Assembly (NCBI GenBank): GCA_902760345.1
Contig: CACWFY010000015.1
Location: forward strand, 1-64,000
Origin: an uncultured Bacteroidales bacterium
GTDB taxonomy: Bacteria > Bacteroidota > Bacteroidia > Bacteroidales > Bacteroidaceae
Direction: 5' to 3'
Length of the DNA: 64,000 nucleotides
Shown: one piece after another, positions 45,693 through 55,023 of the stretch
Numbering within the stretch: position 1 is the stretch's first letter
How the letters are laid out: each line of letters starts with the position of its first letter
Program-made: the position numbers and the translations under genes
The notes under the pieces: model-generated
The model's input: only the letters and a program-made list of their open reading frames with translations
The model's database searches: none
Told to the model about the DNA's origin: nothing

Positions 45693-47708
45693 TTACAACA
45701 TCCTATCTAAATCAATAGAGACGCCTATGGAAAATGAAGTGCCTGTTGTCAGCGGAGAACAATAGTAATAGCTCTTCGGCTTGTAGTTGAACAGGTTGTC
45801 AATGGCTGTATTCACACTGACTCCACGCCAGAGGTGCTGTTGCAGCATCAACTTCCAAATGGTATAACCCTGATCGACACTCGTATCGCCTGATTGCGGT
45901 TTACCCTGTCTGCGTCCTGAAAGTGCTGCATCAATGGCATAATAGCGCGAGAAACGATGATCGTAGCCTATGCGCCACGTCAGAGAATGTAAACGAGGCT
46001 GCGAAAACTGCGAATAGATAACGTTGCCCGTTTCACGCATCCACGAATAGTTCAACTTAAACGACAGGCCGCAGTCCCAGACGTGCGCCAGGCTGGCATC
46101 GAGCGCCCAAACCTTAATACCGTCCTCGTTCCAGTAGATAGCACTCGGCATACCATTATAGTCGTCTCCTGCAATCGTCGTGATACGTTTTTCAAAGATA
46201 TTGCAATAGCCCATCAGCGTAAAGCTATAGCGGCCATCGAGAAATCCGCTGTTATTGATGCGACTCGTGCGCTCAATGGAAAGGTTGATGTTATTACTCT
46301 TCTCAGGCTCCAGATTAGGATTTCCCAAAATCATATAACCCATATTTCCCATGTCGAAGTGCATATACATCTCTTTCAGCGTAGGAGCACGAAAACCCAG
46401 GGCATAGTTGGCACGGAGGGTCACCCAGGGAAGCTTATAGACCAGCGCCATTCGTTCTGTATAGGCTTTCTTGCGCGAGGCAGAGAAATAGTCGTAACGA
46501 ATGCTGCCCACGAAATTCAGACGCTCTGTGATGTTCCAGTCGAATTGGGCATAGCCATCGATGTTGTTCTGCGAATGGGTGGCACCTTCTACAAACTGGT
46601 AAGTCGTCAGATAGTCATGCATATAGTCGGCTCCCACTATCAGGCTGCTCTTGCCAAAGGACTGATGAAACAGCGCATGGGCCACATGTTGCTGGTTACT
46701 GTAGTCATGATCGTGAGTGCGAGTGCCGTCAGGCAGGAAGTTGGCCTTGTCATATTGATCGTAGGCATACGACAGTTCCAGATAGCGGTCACGATTCCAA
46801 GCGTATCGCCCTTTCAATCCAGCACTATAAGCATTGAAGTGATAGTCGTAGGTGTCGCGCTCACTGGTACGAAAGAAGTAGCTCCCCCGCCCTATCAATG
46901 TCAGTTGGTCGGTAGCTCGCCACGTCAGGCGTTCCTTGACGTTGTAGGTTTTCTGACCATATAGCCGATTCAGGTTGGAGTCGTCAGTCAGCACAGACTC
47001 GTCGTAAGGCTGTCCCTGTGCCTTCTTCAGCAATTCCATAGCCACCTCCTCAGGTGTGTGTTCCTTAGGTAGGTCAATGGGGTCGATACGGGTATGCTGA
47101 AAACTGGTTTGTGAGTTCCACTTCGTCGTATTAAACGAAAAATTGGCGCCATGACGCCACTCATGGCCAAAGCTACTATAGCGCGAGTTAACATTAGCCG
47201 TCCAAGGCTCCAGATTCTCACGACTGATGATGTTGACAACGCCACCAACGGCATTAGAACCATAAAGCGCTGACGACGCTCCCTTGACGATTTCAATGCG
47301 TCCCACGTTGTCAAGACTCATACGGTTATAGTCCACATTGTCCATCGTCTCGCCTGCCATACGCTCACCATCCACCAGAAAGAGGATGGCATTACCCCCA
47401 AAGCCACTCATATGGAGTGCCGTCTCCTGTCCCATGGCAAAGCCAAACTCCAGTCCTGGCATTTCCTGTGTCAACAGATCCTGGATATTTGTGGCATCGC
47501 TGATCTTGATGTCGTGCAGCGTAATGAGACGAGTGACGACAGGCGCATCTTTCAATGCCTTGGGCGAATGAGAAGCCGTAATGACTACTGGCGTCAGGTT
47601 GACAGAGTCGCGAATGTTGGTCTGCGCAGAGATTGTAATAGCTGGTACAGCCAATGCCATACCAGCTAATACGTAAAGTCTAATTCTGTTTTTGATATTC
47701 TTTACCAC
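45693..47708 (-). CDS. TonB-dependent outer-membrane receptor
   Basis: A 671-residue receptor with a signal peptide (ends TISAQ). The plug domain has ATNIQDLLTQEMPGLEF, FLVDGERMAGETMDNVDYNRM and GSNAVGGVVNIIS. A 22-strand barrel follows with RAPTLKEMYMHFD and NPNLEPEKSNNINLSIE. It resembles the CirA/BtuB/HmuR group that imports iron complexes, haem or cobalamin, and is not of the SusC type. The substrate is not deducible. It lies 3 bases after a calycin-like lipoprotein gene and shares a transcript with it, so the lipoprotein may be a surface partner. Confidence 0.9.
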   Translation of the reverse strand: MVKNIKNRIRLYVLAGMALAVPAITISAQTNIRDSVNLTPVVITASHSPKALKDAPVVTRLITLHDIKISDATNIQDLLTQEMPGLEFGFAMGQETALHMSGFGGNAILFLVDGERMAGETMDNVDYNRMSLDNVGRIEIVKGASSALYGSNAVGGVVNIISRENLEPWTANVNSRYSSFGHEWRHGANFSFNTTKWNSQTSFQHTRIDPIDLPKEHTPEEVAMELLKKAQGQPYDESVLTDDSNLNRLYGQKTYNVKERLTWRATDQLTLIGRGSYFFRTSERDTYDYHFNAYSAGLKGRYAWNRDRYLELSYAYDQYDKANFLPDGTRTHDHDYSNQQHVAHALFHQSFGKSSLIVGADYMHDYLTTYQFVEGATHSQNNIDGYAQFDWNITERLNFVGSIRYDYFSASRKKAYTERMALVYKLPWVTLRANYALGFRAPTLKEMYMHFDMGNMGYMILGNPNLEPEKSNNINLSIERTSRINNSGFLDGRYSFTLMGYCNIFEKRITTIAGDDYNGMPSAIYWNEDGIKVWALDASLAHVWDCGLSFKLNYSWMRETGNVIYSQFSQPRLHSLTWRIGYDHRFSRYYAIDAALSGRRQGKPQSGDTSVDQGYTIWKLMLQQHLWRGVSVNTAIDNLFNYKPKSYYYCSPLTTGTSFSIGVSIDLDRML

Positions 47709-47711
47709 CTC

Positions 47712-48206
47712 TTATTTCTTTTCGCCTGCGAAGGTCGTTTCCATACTCATGGGCATATTGCCGTACTTCAAGGAGAACGTTACAGCAACAGTCTTATCGT
47801 TGAAAATAACGACGAGATTGCTGATGGTATAGTTCTTCTCAGCGCCTTGAGCTGTAGTTACCTTGCTTTCATACGTATCCAGCTTACCCGTAATGATGTC
47901 ACCGCTCTTGGTCAGCGGAATATTCTTAACAGGGAGTGCGGGAATCATCATCATGCCTTCTCCTGATGCAGGAACAGTAAGATCGAGCGCTGTGTCTGAT
48001 GCTTTGACAAACTCGTAGGTCTTGGTTTCGTTTGACGACTCGTCGCCCATCACCTTGATGACCTCATTTCCTGAATAAGAACCTTCTACCTGTGTAGCCA
48101 CAGCTACAGGTGCCTCTGCACCATTGTCATCGTCGCTACCACAAGAACTCATACCTAACACAACGGCTACTGCAGCCATCATGGTCATAAAACATTTGAT
48201 TTTCAT
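47712..48206 (-). CDS. Calycin-like lipoprotein
   Basis: A 164-residue protein with a lipoprotein signal (VLGMSSC, then GSDDDNG, an acidic surface-export signal of Bacteroidota). The mature part is beta-rich (VEGSYSGNEVIKV, KSGDIITGKLDTYESKV) and resembles the calycin-like domain proteins found beside TonB receptors in Prevotella. It probably helps the adjacent receptor to capture its ligand; this is inference from position. Confidence 0.78.
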   Translation of the reverse strand: MKIKCFMTMMAAVAVVLGMSSCGSDDDNGAEAPVAVATQVEGSYSGNEVIKVMGDESSNETKTYEFVKASDTALDLTVPASGEGMMMIPALPVKNIPLTKSGDIITGKLDTYESKVTTAQGAEKNYTISNLVVIFNDKTVAVTFSLKYGNMPMSMETTFAGEKK

Positions 48207-48240
48207 AAAACTACTAATATTTAATTATTGAAGATTTATC

Positions 48241-49032
48241 TTATTTCTCTGTGCTTAGTTGCTGTTTGGAATAGTCATACTCTGAACCATAGGCACTATG
48301 GGGAATCGTAAAGATGGCTATCATAAACAGCACTGCACAAGCTACTACCCACTTATTGAACTTCCACTTCATGGTGGCCAATGCAATCAGGAAGGCCAGA
48401 AAAGCCAAGAGCGTCTTATTGTCTGTCAGATCAGTACCGTAAGGGAATCCGGTCCACCAAGGGCCAAAGGCCGCATGCTGCACCATAGGGCCAAAGACGA
48501 AAGCACCAATAAACAGCGTGAGCACTGTGATTTTCAGCCACCTGCGGTATTTCTTATGCGACAGCACCAGCAGAAGGGTATAGACAGCAAACAGCATAGC
48601 TGCAAACATCAATAGGATGTGGGGCACCAGAATGCCTGCTGGCACCTCGTTGCGGAAACGGATCACCAGCGATTCGTCAGCACCATAGTCCTTGCCATCA
48701 ACCGTGATGTAATATAGCAGTTTACCACCTACAGGCTGTACAGGCAATGCAGCCTGCCACTGCTCATCCTTCCACTCAAAATCCGCTGTAGTAAACGGGT
48801 CTTCTGTCGGATAACGACGATAATGTACCTGTGCCTTTGCACTGGAGGGTATGTCTTTTAGCGCGATGATTTCATCCTGCTGCACGCCACTTCTGGGCAG
48901 CTTCAGTTGATAACGCTCACCCTGCAACTCCACCATAATCTTCTTGGGGTGCGTAGGACCTGTCATGCGCTGATAAACGCTCAGCACCAGGGTAATCAGA
49001 ATGGCCAAAAGCCAATACATATATTTCTTCAT
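48241..49032 (-). CDS. Membrane protein of unknown function with an extracytoplasmic beta domain
   Basis: A 263-residue protein. An N-terminal membrane helix (5-21) is followed by a beta-rich domain (MVELQGERYQLKLPRSG, HYRRYPTEDPFTTADFEW) of about 115 residues. Four more helices come from about residue 134 on, and the tail ends YSKQQLSTEK. I do not recognise a family. Its start overlaps the stop of the M28 peptidase gene by 4 bases, and the lipoprotein gene follows by 34 bases, so it belongs to the same operon. Confidence 0.7.
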   Translation of the reverse strand: MKKYMYWLLAILITLVLSVYQRMTGPTHPKKIMVELQGERYQLKLPRSGVQQDEIIALKDIPSSAKAQVHYRRYPTEDPFTTADFEWKDEQWQAALPVQPVGGKLLYYITVDGKDYGADESLVIRFRNEVPAGILVPHILLMFAAMLFAVYTLLLVLSHKKYRRWLKITVLTLFIGAFVFGPMVQHAAFGPWWTGFPYGTDLTDNKTLLAFLAFLIALATMKWKFNKWVVACAVLFMIAIFTIPHSAYGSEYDYSKQQLSTEK

Positions 49033-50297
49033 CTCACGGGAGGTGTTAAATGCACTTGGAATACGATGATCTCTTCGCCACGAAGTACCTTTACAGGAAT
49101 CGTTGTGCCAGCCTTCAGCTCTGTCAGACGCTCCATATACTCGTTGATATCCTTCACGGCCTTGCCATCTATTTCCTGAATGACGTCACCACTACGGATG
49201 CCCGCATTATGGGCTGGTTTTCCTGCCACCACGATGTCGGCTCGCAGTCCAGGCTTATCGCTGGCGCCCATCACGTCGGGCATCAGTCCCAGCGTCACCT
49301 TAAACTTACCATGCTTCATGGTTTGTGTGCTGGGCACGTTGATATAGTCGGGTGTGGTAGGCATAGCAGACAGTCGACTGACCAGCTCCTGGGCATATTC
49401 CAGCGTCTGTTGCATACCGTCATAGTTCAGCGTTGAGGGTACGTCGGCAGGCGTATGATACTCCATATGGCCGCCTGTCGTGAGGAAGAGCACAGGGATT
49501 TCTGCAGCCACAAACGATGCCTGGTCGCTGGCGCCATAGCCATCAGCCACACAGCTCACATGCAGCCCCTGCTGTTCTGCGATTTTCTCTACCATAGCCT
49601 TAAACTGACTACTGGTACCTGTACCTGCTACACTCATGGCATTGTCGCGCATACGGCCTACCATATCCAGATTGACCATGCTGACCACACCTTTTATATT
49701 ATTAGGAAGGTTGATGCGCTGATCGTCAGTTTGTTTCATCCAGTCTATGAACATCTTAGAGCCTACAAGGCCCTGCTCCTCTGCACCAAAGAACATAAAG
49801 ATGATGCTTCGTGGCGAGCCTGTCTTCGCGAAATGCTTGGCCAGTTGCAGCACGACGGCATCACCGCTGGCATTGTCGTCAGCACCTGGGTGAACACCCA
49901 GCGTGTCAGGACGACGCGAACCGGAATCCTTGCCTCCAAGTCCCAGATGGTCGTAGTGAGACCCCACCACGATATACTCATTTTTGAGTATCTTGTCGTT
50001 GCCCGGTAGCACAGCAATGATGTTATGCGTCGTGCGCTTTTCCGTCTTTCCGTAGGTGAAGTCCTGATAATAACCTGTAGACTTCTTCCCTTTGACAATG
50101 GGCTTCAACTTCATGCTGCACAGCTGTCTAGCGATATATTCCGAGGCCAACGTGTCGCCATGAGTTCCTGGATATCTGCCACCCAGTTCCTGTGAAGCAA
50201 GATATTCCACAGTCTTCTTCATGTCATCCTGCTTCTGTGCTTGTGTAGACACAGCCAGAGCACAAGCCAACGTCAGTATCAATAATTTGTTACTCAT
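49029..50297 (-). CDS. Secreted M28 family zinc aminopeptidase with C-terminal PDZ domain
   Basis: About 422 residues (Met at 50297; a second ATG two codons upstream at 50303 is equally open). Signal peptide ends VSTQAQ. The M28 peptidase domain has GSHYDHLG (zinc His), GADDNASG (bridging Asp), FGAEEQGL (catalytic Glu and zinc Glu), NLDMVGR (zinc Asp) and GHMEYHTPAD (zinc His), so the di-zinc site is complete. A PDZ domain (NAGIRSGDVIQEIDGKAV) follows. It probably trims peptides in the periplasm. First gene of a four-gene operon ending with the TonB receptor, suggesting peptide or protein-bound ligand use. Confidence 0.9.
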   Translation of the reverse strand: MSNKLLILTLACALAVSTQAQKQDDMKKTVEYLASQELGGRYPGTHGDTLASEYIARQLCSMKLKPIVKGKKSTGYYQDFTYGKTEKRTTHNIIAVLPGNDKILKNEYIVVGSHYDHLGLGGKDSGSRRPDTLGVHPGADDNASGDAVVLQLAKHFAKTGSPRSIIFMFFGAEEQGLVGSKMFIDWMKQTDDQRINLPNNIKGVVSMVNLDMVGRMRDNAMSVAGTGTSSQFKAMVEKIAEQQGLHVSCVADGYGASDQASFVAAEIPVLFLTTGGHMEYHTPADVPSTLNYDGMQQTLEYAQELVSRLSAMPTTPDYINVPSTQTMKHGKFKVTLGLMPDVMGASDKPGLRADIVVAGKPAHNAGIRSGDVIQEIDGKAVKDINEYMERLTELKAGTTIPVKVLRGEEIIVFQVHLTPPVR

Positions 50298-50322
50298 AAA
50301 CATCCAAAATGTTTTACGGGTG

Positions 50323-50330
50323 CAAAGGTA
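50323..50330 (-). promoter_or_regulatory. -7 box for the M28-to-TonB-receptor operon
   Basis: Complement reads TACCTTTG, about 25 bases before the ATG. No clear -33. Confidence 0.65.
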
Positions 50331-50378
50331 CTACTTTCCCTTTACACCCGCAATCCCTATTTATATGGATTTTTTACA

Positions 50379-51155
50379 CTATTGGCGCTGGCGCACAGCC
50401 TCGAACATGAGGATAGCGGCAGAGACGCTGACGTTGAGCGAATCAGTAATGCCCAACATCGGAATGCGGATATGGGCATCGGCAGCCTGACGCCATTGGT
50501 CAGTCAGTCCCGTAGCCTCAGTACCCATCACAATAGCGGTAGGTTGACGCATATCGGTATCGTAATACAAACTGGAGTCCTGCAACTGAGCGGTCAGAAT
50601 ACGAATACCATGCTGCTTCAGATAGGCTATACACTCGGACGAAGAGCACGCCACACAGGGTACGCTGAAAAAGGCGCCTGTCGAGGAACGCATAAGATTT
50701 GGATTATAGAGGTCGGTCAGCGGGTCACACACAATAACGGCATCAGCACCCGCAGCATCGGCAGAGCGCAGAATAGCGCCCAGGTTGCCTGGCTTCTCGA
50801 CACGCTCCAAGACAACCACCAAAGGACTGTCGGACAATTGCAGGTCTTGCAGGGTGTGTTCGCGCGTCTTCACCTCGGCAATGACACCTTCAGTACCACC
50901 ACGATAGGCCACCTTATTATATATAGCGGTGGACACCTGATACACGTGGACACCAGCAGTCGACGGCTCCTCACCACCATAGATCTCAGGACACCAAAAC
51001 AGGCTATCAACCTGATAACCGCTCTGGATGCAGCGCTCAATCTCGCGGCGACCCTCGACGACAAACAAACCATGCTTGCGGCGCTCTGAAGACTTCTGCT
51101 GCAACTCGAGCAACAGCTTCACTTTAGGGTTCTGTGCACTCGTCAACAATTCCAT
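50379..51155 (-). CDS. SpoU/TrmH family RNA 2'-O-methyltransferase
   Basis: A 258-residue protein. The N-terminal substrate-binding part has GLFVVEGRREIERCI. The SPOUT catalytic domain shows the three motifs LERVEKPGNLGAILRSADAAG, IVMGTEATGL and IPMLGITDSLNVSVSAAI. It transfers a methyl group from S-adenosylmethionine to a ribose 2'-OH in rRNA or tRNA; the target cannot be named. Last gene of a long same-strand run. Confidence 0.92.
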   Translation of the reverse strand: MELLTSAQNPKVKLLLELQQKSSERRKHGLFVVEGRREIERCIQSGYQVDSLFWCPEIYGGEEPSTAGVHVYQVSTAIYNKVAYRGGTEGVIAEVKTREHTLQDLQLSDSPLVVVLERVEKPGNLGAILRSADAAGADAVIVCDPLTDLYNPNLMRSSTGAFFSVPCVACSSSECIAYLKQHGIRILTAQLQDSSLYYDTDMRQPTAIVMGTEATGLTDQWRQAADAHIRIPMLGITDSLNVSVSAAILMFEAVRQRQ

Positions 51156-51176
51156 TTAATTATGCATTATGAATTA

Positions 51177-53099
51177 TTATAGCTCTTCACATTCCTTCAG
51201 CCACAACGTCGCACAAGCGTCGCTAGCCATACGCCAGTCACCACGGGGAGACAGCGAGATGCTACCCACCTTCGGACCGTCAGGCAGACACGAGCGTTTG
51301 AACTGCTGAGAGAAGAAACGGCGACAGAACATGGTCAGCCACTTCTTGATGGTTTCCTTGTCGTAAGCGTCGCCAAAGGCTTTCTGTGCCAACAAGAAAA
51401 TCTTGGCAGGACGGAAGCCAAAGCGCAGGAAATAGTAGAGGAAGAAGTCGTGCAACTCATAGGGGCCCACAAGGTCTTCAGTCTTCTGCTGGATGTTGCC
51501 GTTTTGGTCGGCAGGAGTCAACTCAGGCGAAATGGGAGTATAGACAATGTCAATCAGCGTGTCACGCTCAGCGGCAAAAGCAGGCAGTTGGGCGATATAG
51601 CGCACCAGATATTGTATCAACGTCTTAGGAACACCTCCATTAACACCGTACATCGACATGTGGTCGCCATTATAGGTTGCCCAGCCAAGAGCCAGCTCGG
51701 ACAGGTCACCCGTGCCAACGACAAGTGCAGAGAGTTTATTAGCCAAGTCCATCAGAATCTGCGTACGTTCACGAGCCTGTGAGTTCTCATAGGTCGCATC
51801 ATGTTTGGCAGCATCATGGCCAATATCCTCGAAATGCTGGGTCACGGCTTTCGCGATAGAAATCTCCATCTGCGAGATACCCAACAGCTGCATTAGCGTG
51901 GTGGCATTATCGTGAGTACGGTCACTGGTGCCAAAGCCAGGCATCGTCACGCCTACGATACCCTTACGGTCGAGCCCCATCTTGTCAAATGTTCGCACAC
52001 ATACCAGCAAGGCCAGCGTAGAATCCAAACCACCGCTGATGCCGATGACTACATGCTGACAGTTGGTATGCAACAGGCGCTTGGCCAGACCAGCCGTCTG
52101 GATATTCAGGATTTCCTCACATTCGGAAGTCATATGGTCATCAGACGGAATAAAGGGGTGAGGATCAACGGTACGGGTTAGCTCAAAGGGCTTGGCCTCA
52201 ACACTCTTCGTCTTGATGATGACGGCTTCGGCATCACGCTGGGCATTGATGAACGTCGAATTAGAGTGACGCTCGGTACGCAGGCGTTCCACATCAATCT
52301 GGGCAGCCTGCAACTGCGGCTGGAACGAGAAGCGCTCGCCCTCAGCTAGCAACTGGCCATTCTCGAAAATCATGGCATTGCCGCCATAGACGACATCTTG
52401 CGTCGACTCGCCAAAACCGCTGGAGGCATAGACGTAGCCACACATCGTACGGGCACTCTGCTGGGCTATCAGCGAACAGAGATATTGGTGTTTGCCCACC
52501 AACTCGTCGCTGGCAGAAAGATTGACGATAATGTCTGCACCTGCCATCGTGAGGTTGTTGCTGGGTGGAATCGGTGCCCAAACATCTTCGCAGATCTCTA
52601 CGCCAAACAAGACACCATCGACGGTCTTAAACAATTTAGGATCGGCCGACAGATGAACAGGCGAACCAGCCAGATAGCAATCAGTAGGATTCAGGTCCTG
52701 TGCAGAGGCAAACCAGCGTTTCTCATAGAACTCGCTATAGTTAGGCAGATAGGTCTTGGGAACAACGCCCAACAGCGAGCCACCTTGAATGACGGCAGCA
52801 CAGTTGAGCAACAAGCCACCCACCTGAACAGGCAGTCCGACGACGCAGATCACATCCAGCTGACGCGTAAACTCCATCAAGCGCATCAGGCCTTCCTCGG
52901 ATTTAGCCAGCAGCAGTTGGTCGCGAAACAGGTCCTGACAGGTGTAACCCGTCAGCGACAGTTCCGGAAAACATATCAACTCGACGCCATCACTATCGGC
53001 CATAGCGATGAGTTTCTCGATTTCCTGTACGTTGTACTCCACATCGGCTACGCGTACGGCGGGTACTGCGGCAGCCACCTTGATAAATCCGTATTTCAT
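51177..53099 (-). CDS. nadE: Glutamine-dependent NAD+ synthetase
   Basis: About 640 residues from the Met at 53099 (MKYGFIKVAAAVPAV). A longer frame to 53186 overlaps queA and adds no conserved sequence, so it is rejected. The N-terminal nitrilase-like glutaminase has the Glu-Lys-Cys triad (FPELSLTGY, VPKTYLPNY, GVEICEDVW). The C-terminal synthetase has the PP-loop ISGGLDSTLALL. It converts deamido-NAD, ATP and glutamine to NAD+. queA ends 5 bases upstream. Confidence 0.96.
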   Translation of the reverse strand: MKYGFIKVAAAVPAVRVADVEYNVQEIEKLIAMADSDGVELICFPELSLTGYTCQDLFRDQLLLAKSEEGLMRLMEFTRQLDVICVVGLPVQVGGLLLNCAAVIQGGSLLGVVPKTYLPNYSEFYEKRWFASAQDLNPTDCYLAGSPVHLSADPKLFKTVDGVLFGVEICEDVWAPIPPSNNLTMAGADIIVNLSASDELVGKHQYLCSLIAQQSARTMCGYVYASSGFGESTQDVVYGGNAMIFENGQLLAEGERFSFQPQLQAAQIDVERLRTERHSNSTFINAQRDAEAVIIKTKSVEAKPFELTRTVDPHPFIPSDDHMTSECEEILNIQTAGLAKRLLHTNCQHVVIGISGGLDSTLALLVCVRTFDKMGLDRKGIVGVTMPGFGTSDRTHDNATTLMQLLGISQMEISIAKAVTQHFEDIGHDAAKHDATYENSQARERTQILMDLANKLSALVVGTGDLSELALGWATYNGDHMSMYGVNGGVPKTLIQYLVRYIAQLPAFAAERDTLIDIVYTPISPELTPADQNGNIQQKTEDLVGPYELHDFFLYYFLRFGFRPAKIFLLAQKAFGDAYDKETIKKWLTMFCRRFFSQQFKRSCLPDGPKVGSISLSPRGDWRMASDACATLWLKECEEL

Positions 53100-53104
53100 A
53101 ATTT

Positions 53105-54322
53105 CTAAGGTATTAACAATGATGAGTCGCCATAGCTCAGGAAACGGAAGTCGTGCGCTAAGGCATAGTCGTAGATCTTTCGCCAATCACCCTTGACAAA
53201 GGCGCTAACCAACAGCAACAACGTCGACTGAGGCTGGTGAAAATTGGTAATCAGCATCTTCACAATCTTATAGTCATAGCCAGGAGCAATGATGATTTGC
53301 GTAGAAGAATGGAGCACGGTGAGTTCGCGGCGGTCAAGCCAGTCGAGTAGCGCCTGTAACACACCTCTAACCTCTAACCTATCACCTCTTACCTCTTCAT
53401 ACGGCTCCCACTGGTTGACATGCAGTTCTTCCTCTGTGATATCAGGATTTTGCAGTACTTTCAAACCCATATAGTAGAGGCTCTCAAGTGTACGAACGCT
53501 GGTAGTACCCACCGCAATGGCCTCACCACCATGGGCTATCAGACGCTCAATAGTATGCCGACGAACAGCTATATACTCGGTATGCATGGCATGCTCGCCT
53601 ATCGTGGCACTTTTGACGGGTTTGAAGGTGCCCGCACCAACATGCAGCGTCACCTCCTCACGCTCTATACCGCGAGCATCAACAGCCTGCAACACACGGT
53701 CAGTAAAATGCAGGCCTGCCGTAGGTGCCGCCACACTACCTTTAATCTTTGAGTAAACGGTCTGATAGGTAGTTTTATCGCTCTCCTGTGTCTCACGGTT
53801 CAAATATGGTGGGATAGGCAGTTCACCCATCACTTCAAGAATCTCTGCAAAAGAGACTCCCCCACTCCATTCGAAGTCAATCCATTGGCTGGTGCCATGC
53901 TCGCCTCGACGAGTAGCCCTAACTTCAATAGTTTGTCCCTTTACCTCTATCTCTCGTGTCAGCGTACCCTCTTTCCATTTCTTTTGGTTACCCACCAGAC
54001 AGAGCCACGAGCAACTCATGGTCTGTTGAAACATCTGTTCGTAGTCAGCAGGCTGAGCAGGTTCAAGAAGGAAAATCTCTATGAGCGCTCCCGTATCTTT
54101 GCGAAAGTGTAGACGGGCCTGAATGACGCGGGTATTATTCATCACCATCAGAGCCCCTGAAGGCAGAAAGTCGGGCAACTGACGGAATACCGACTCGCTG
54201 ACGACACCTTTGTTATAGATCAGCAACTTCGACTCGTCACGTTGCGCCTTTGGGAATTTGGCGATACGCTCGTCAGGCAAAGGGTAGTTATATGCTTCTA
54301 TCTTAATATCTTTTGTATCCAT
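53105..54322 (-). CDS. queA: S-adenosylmethionine:tRNA ribosyltransferase-isomerase
   Basis: A 405-residue enzyme that moves the ribosyl part of S-adenosylmethionine to preQ1-tRNA, making epoxyqueuosine at the wobble base of GUN anticodons. Motifs YNYPLPDERIAKFP, MVMNNTRVIQARLHF, AAPTAGLHFT, EEVTLHVGAGTFKPV and TNFHQPQSTLLLLVSAFV are diagnostic. A low-complexity tract at 53360-53398 (CACCTCTAACCT-type words) codes the EEVRGDRLEVRG stretch in a variable region. It lies 13 bases after the PAP2 gene. Confidence 0.96.
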   Translation of the reverse strand: MDTKDIKIEAYNYPLPDERIAKFPKAQRDESKLLIYNKGVVSESVFRQLPDFLPSGALMVMNNTRVIQARLHFRKDTGALIEIFLLEPAQPADYEQMFQQTMSCSWLCLVGNQKKWKEGTLTREIEVKGQTIEVRATRRGEHGTSQWIDFEWSGGVSFAEILEVMGELPIPPYLNRETQESDKTTYQTVYSKIKGSVAAPTAGLHFTDRVLQAVDARGIEREEVTLHVGAGTFKPVKSATIGEHAMHTEYIAVRRHTIERLIAHGGEAIAVGTTSVRTLESLYYMGLKVLQNPDITEEELHVNQWEPYEEVRGDRLEVRGVLQALLDWLDRRELTVLHSSTQIIIAPGYDYKIVKMLITNFHQPQSTLLLLVSAFVKGDWRKIYDYALAHDFRFLSYGDSSLLIP

Positions 54323-54335
54323 AAATACTTATTCT

Positions 54336-54995
54336 TTAACAGAAAATCCATGCCATAATGACCGCTCTGACAACAGCATAGAGCAATGTCAGGGAAAGGA
54401 CAGCCATAGGAATATCCAATAAACGGGCGGGATAAAGCGGTGGAATGGTAAAACGGCAGTACAGGCGATAGACGCCATAACCGACCAAAGCGCCCCAGCA
54501 AAGGCCTACCAAGATGTCGCCAGGATAGTGGACACCCAGATAGAGGCGCGTCCAGCAGTTGACCAGTGACCATGTTACCATAAAGATGATGAACAGGCGG
54601 TGGCGCATCAGCAGTGAGAAGAAGATAGCCAAGGAAAACGTGTTAGCAGCATGAGCCGAGAAAAAGCCATACTTTCCGCCACGATAGCCGTCAACGGTAT
54701 CGACCAACATGCCAATCTCCGGGTCACGGGCCGGGCGCCAACGTGCTACTAGCGGCTTGACGATGGTGTCGTCAATGGTACCTGCCAACAGCACACAAAG
54801 TCCGGCAGCAGCCAGAACAAGGAGAATGTCCCGCATATTCTTATTCGTGCGAACCACCACATAGAACAAAGCCAGATAGAGCGGTATCCACGTCTTGGCA
54901 TTGGTGAGTGTGGTCACCAAAGAGTCAATCAGCAGCGATTGACTGCCATTTAGCATCAGCAGCAATGACTTGTCAAATTGTATGAGCTCTTCCAT
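54336..54995 (-). CDS. PAP2 family membrane phosphatase
   Basis: A 219-residue inner-membrane protein with five or six helices. The phosphatidic acid phosphatase signature is present: KPLVARWRPAR, SAHAANTFS and RLYLGVHYPGDI (catalytic His residues in the second and third). The usual PSGH of motif 2 is SAHA here. Substrates in the family include undecaprenyl diphosphate and lipid phosphates. It sits 28 bases after the Bat operon and may be cotranscribed with it. Confidence 0.88.
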   Translation of the reverse strand: MEELIQFDKSLLLMLNGSQSLLIDSLVTTLTNAKTWIPLYLALFYVVVRTNKNMRDILLVLAAAGLCVLLAGTIDDTIVKPLVARWRPARDPEIGMLVDTVDGYRGGKYGFFSAHAANTFSLAIFFSLLMRHRLFIIFMVTWSLVNCWTRLYLGVHYPGDILVGLCWGALVGYGVYRLYCRFTIPPLYPARLLDIPMAVLSLTLLYAVVRAVIMAWIFC

Positions 54996-55023
54996 AGGGG
55001 TTTACATTTAACGAAATCCGTGA

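Noticed and set aside
53100-53186. N-terminal extension of NadE
   Set aside because: It lies within queA and adds a sequence unlike the family; the canonical MKYGFIKVAAA start is at 53099.
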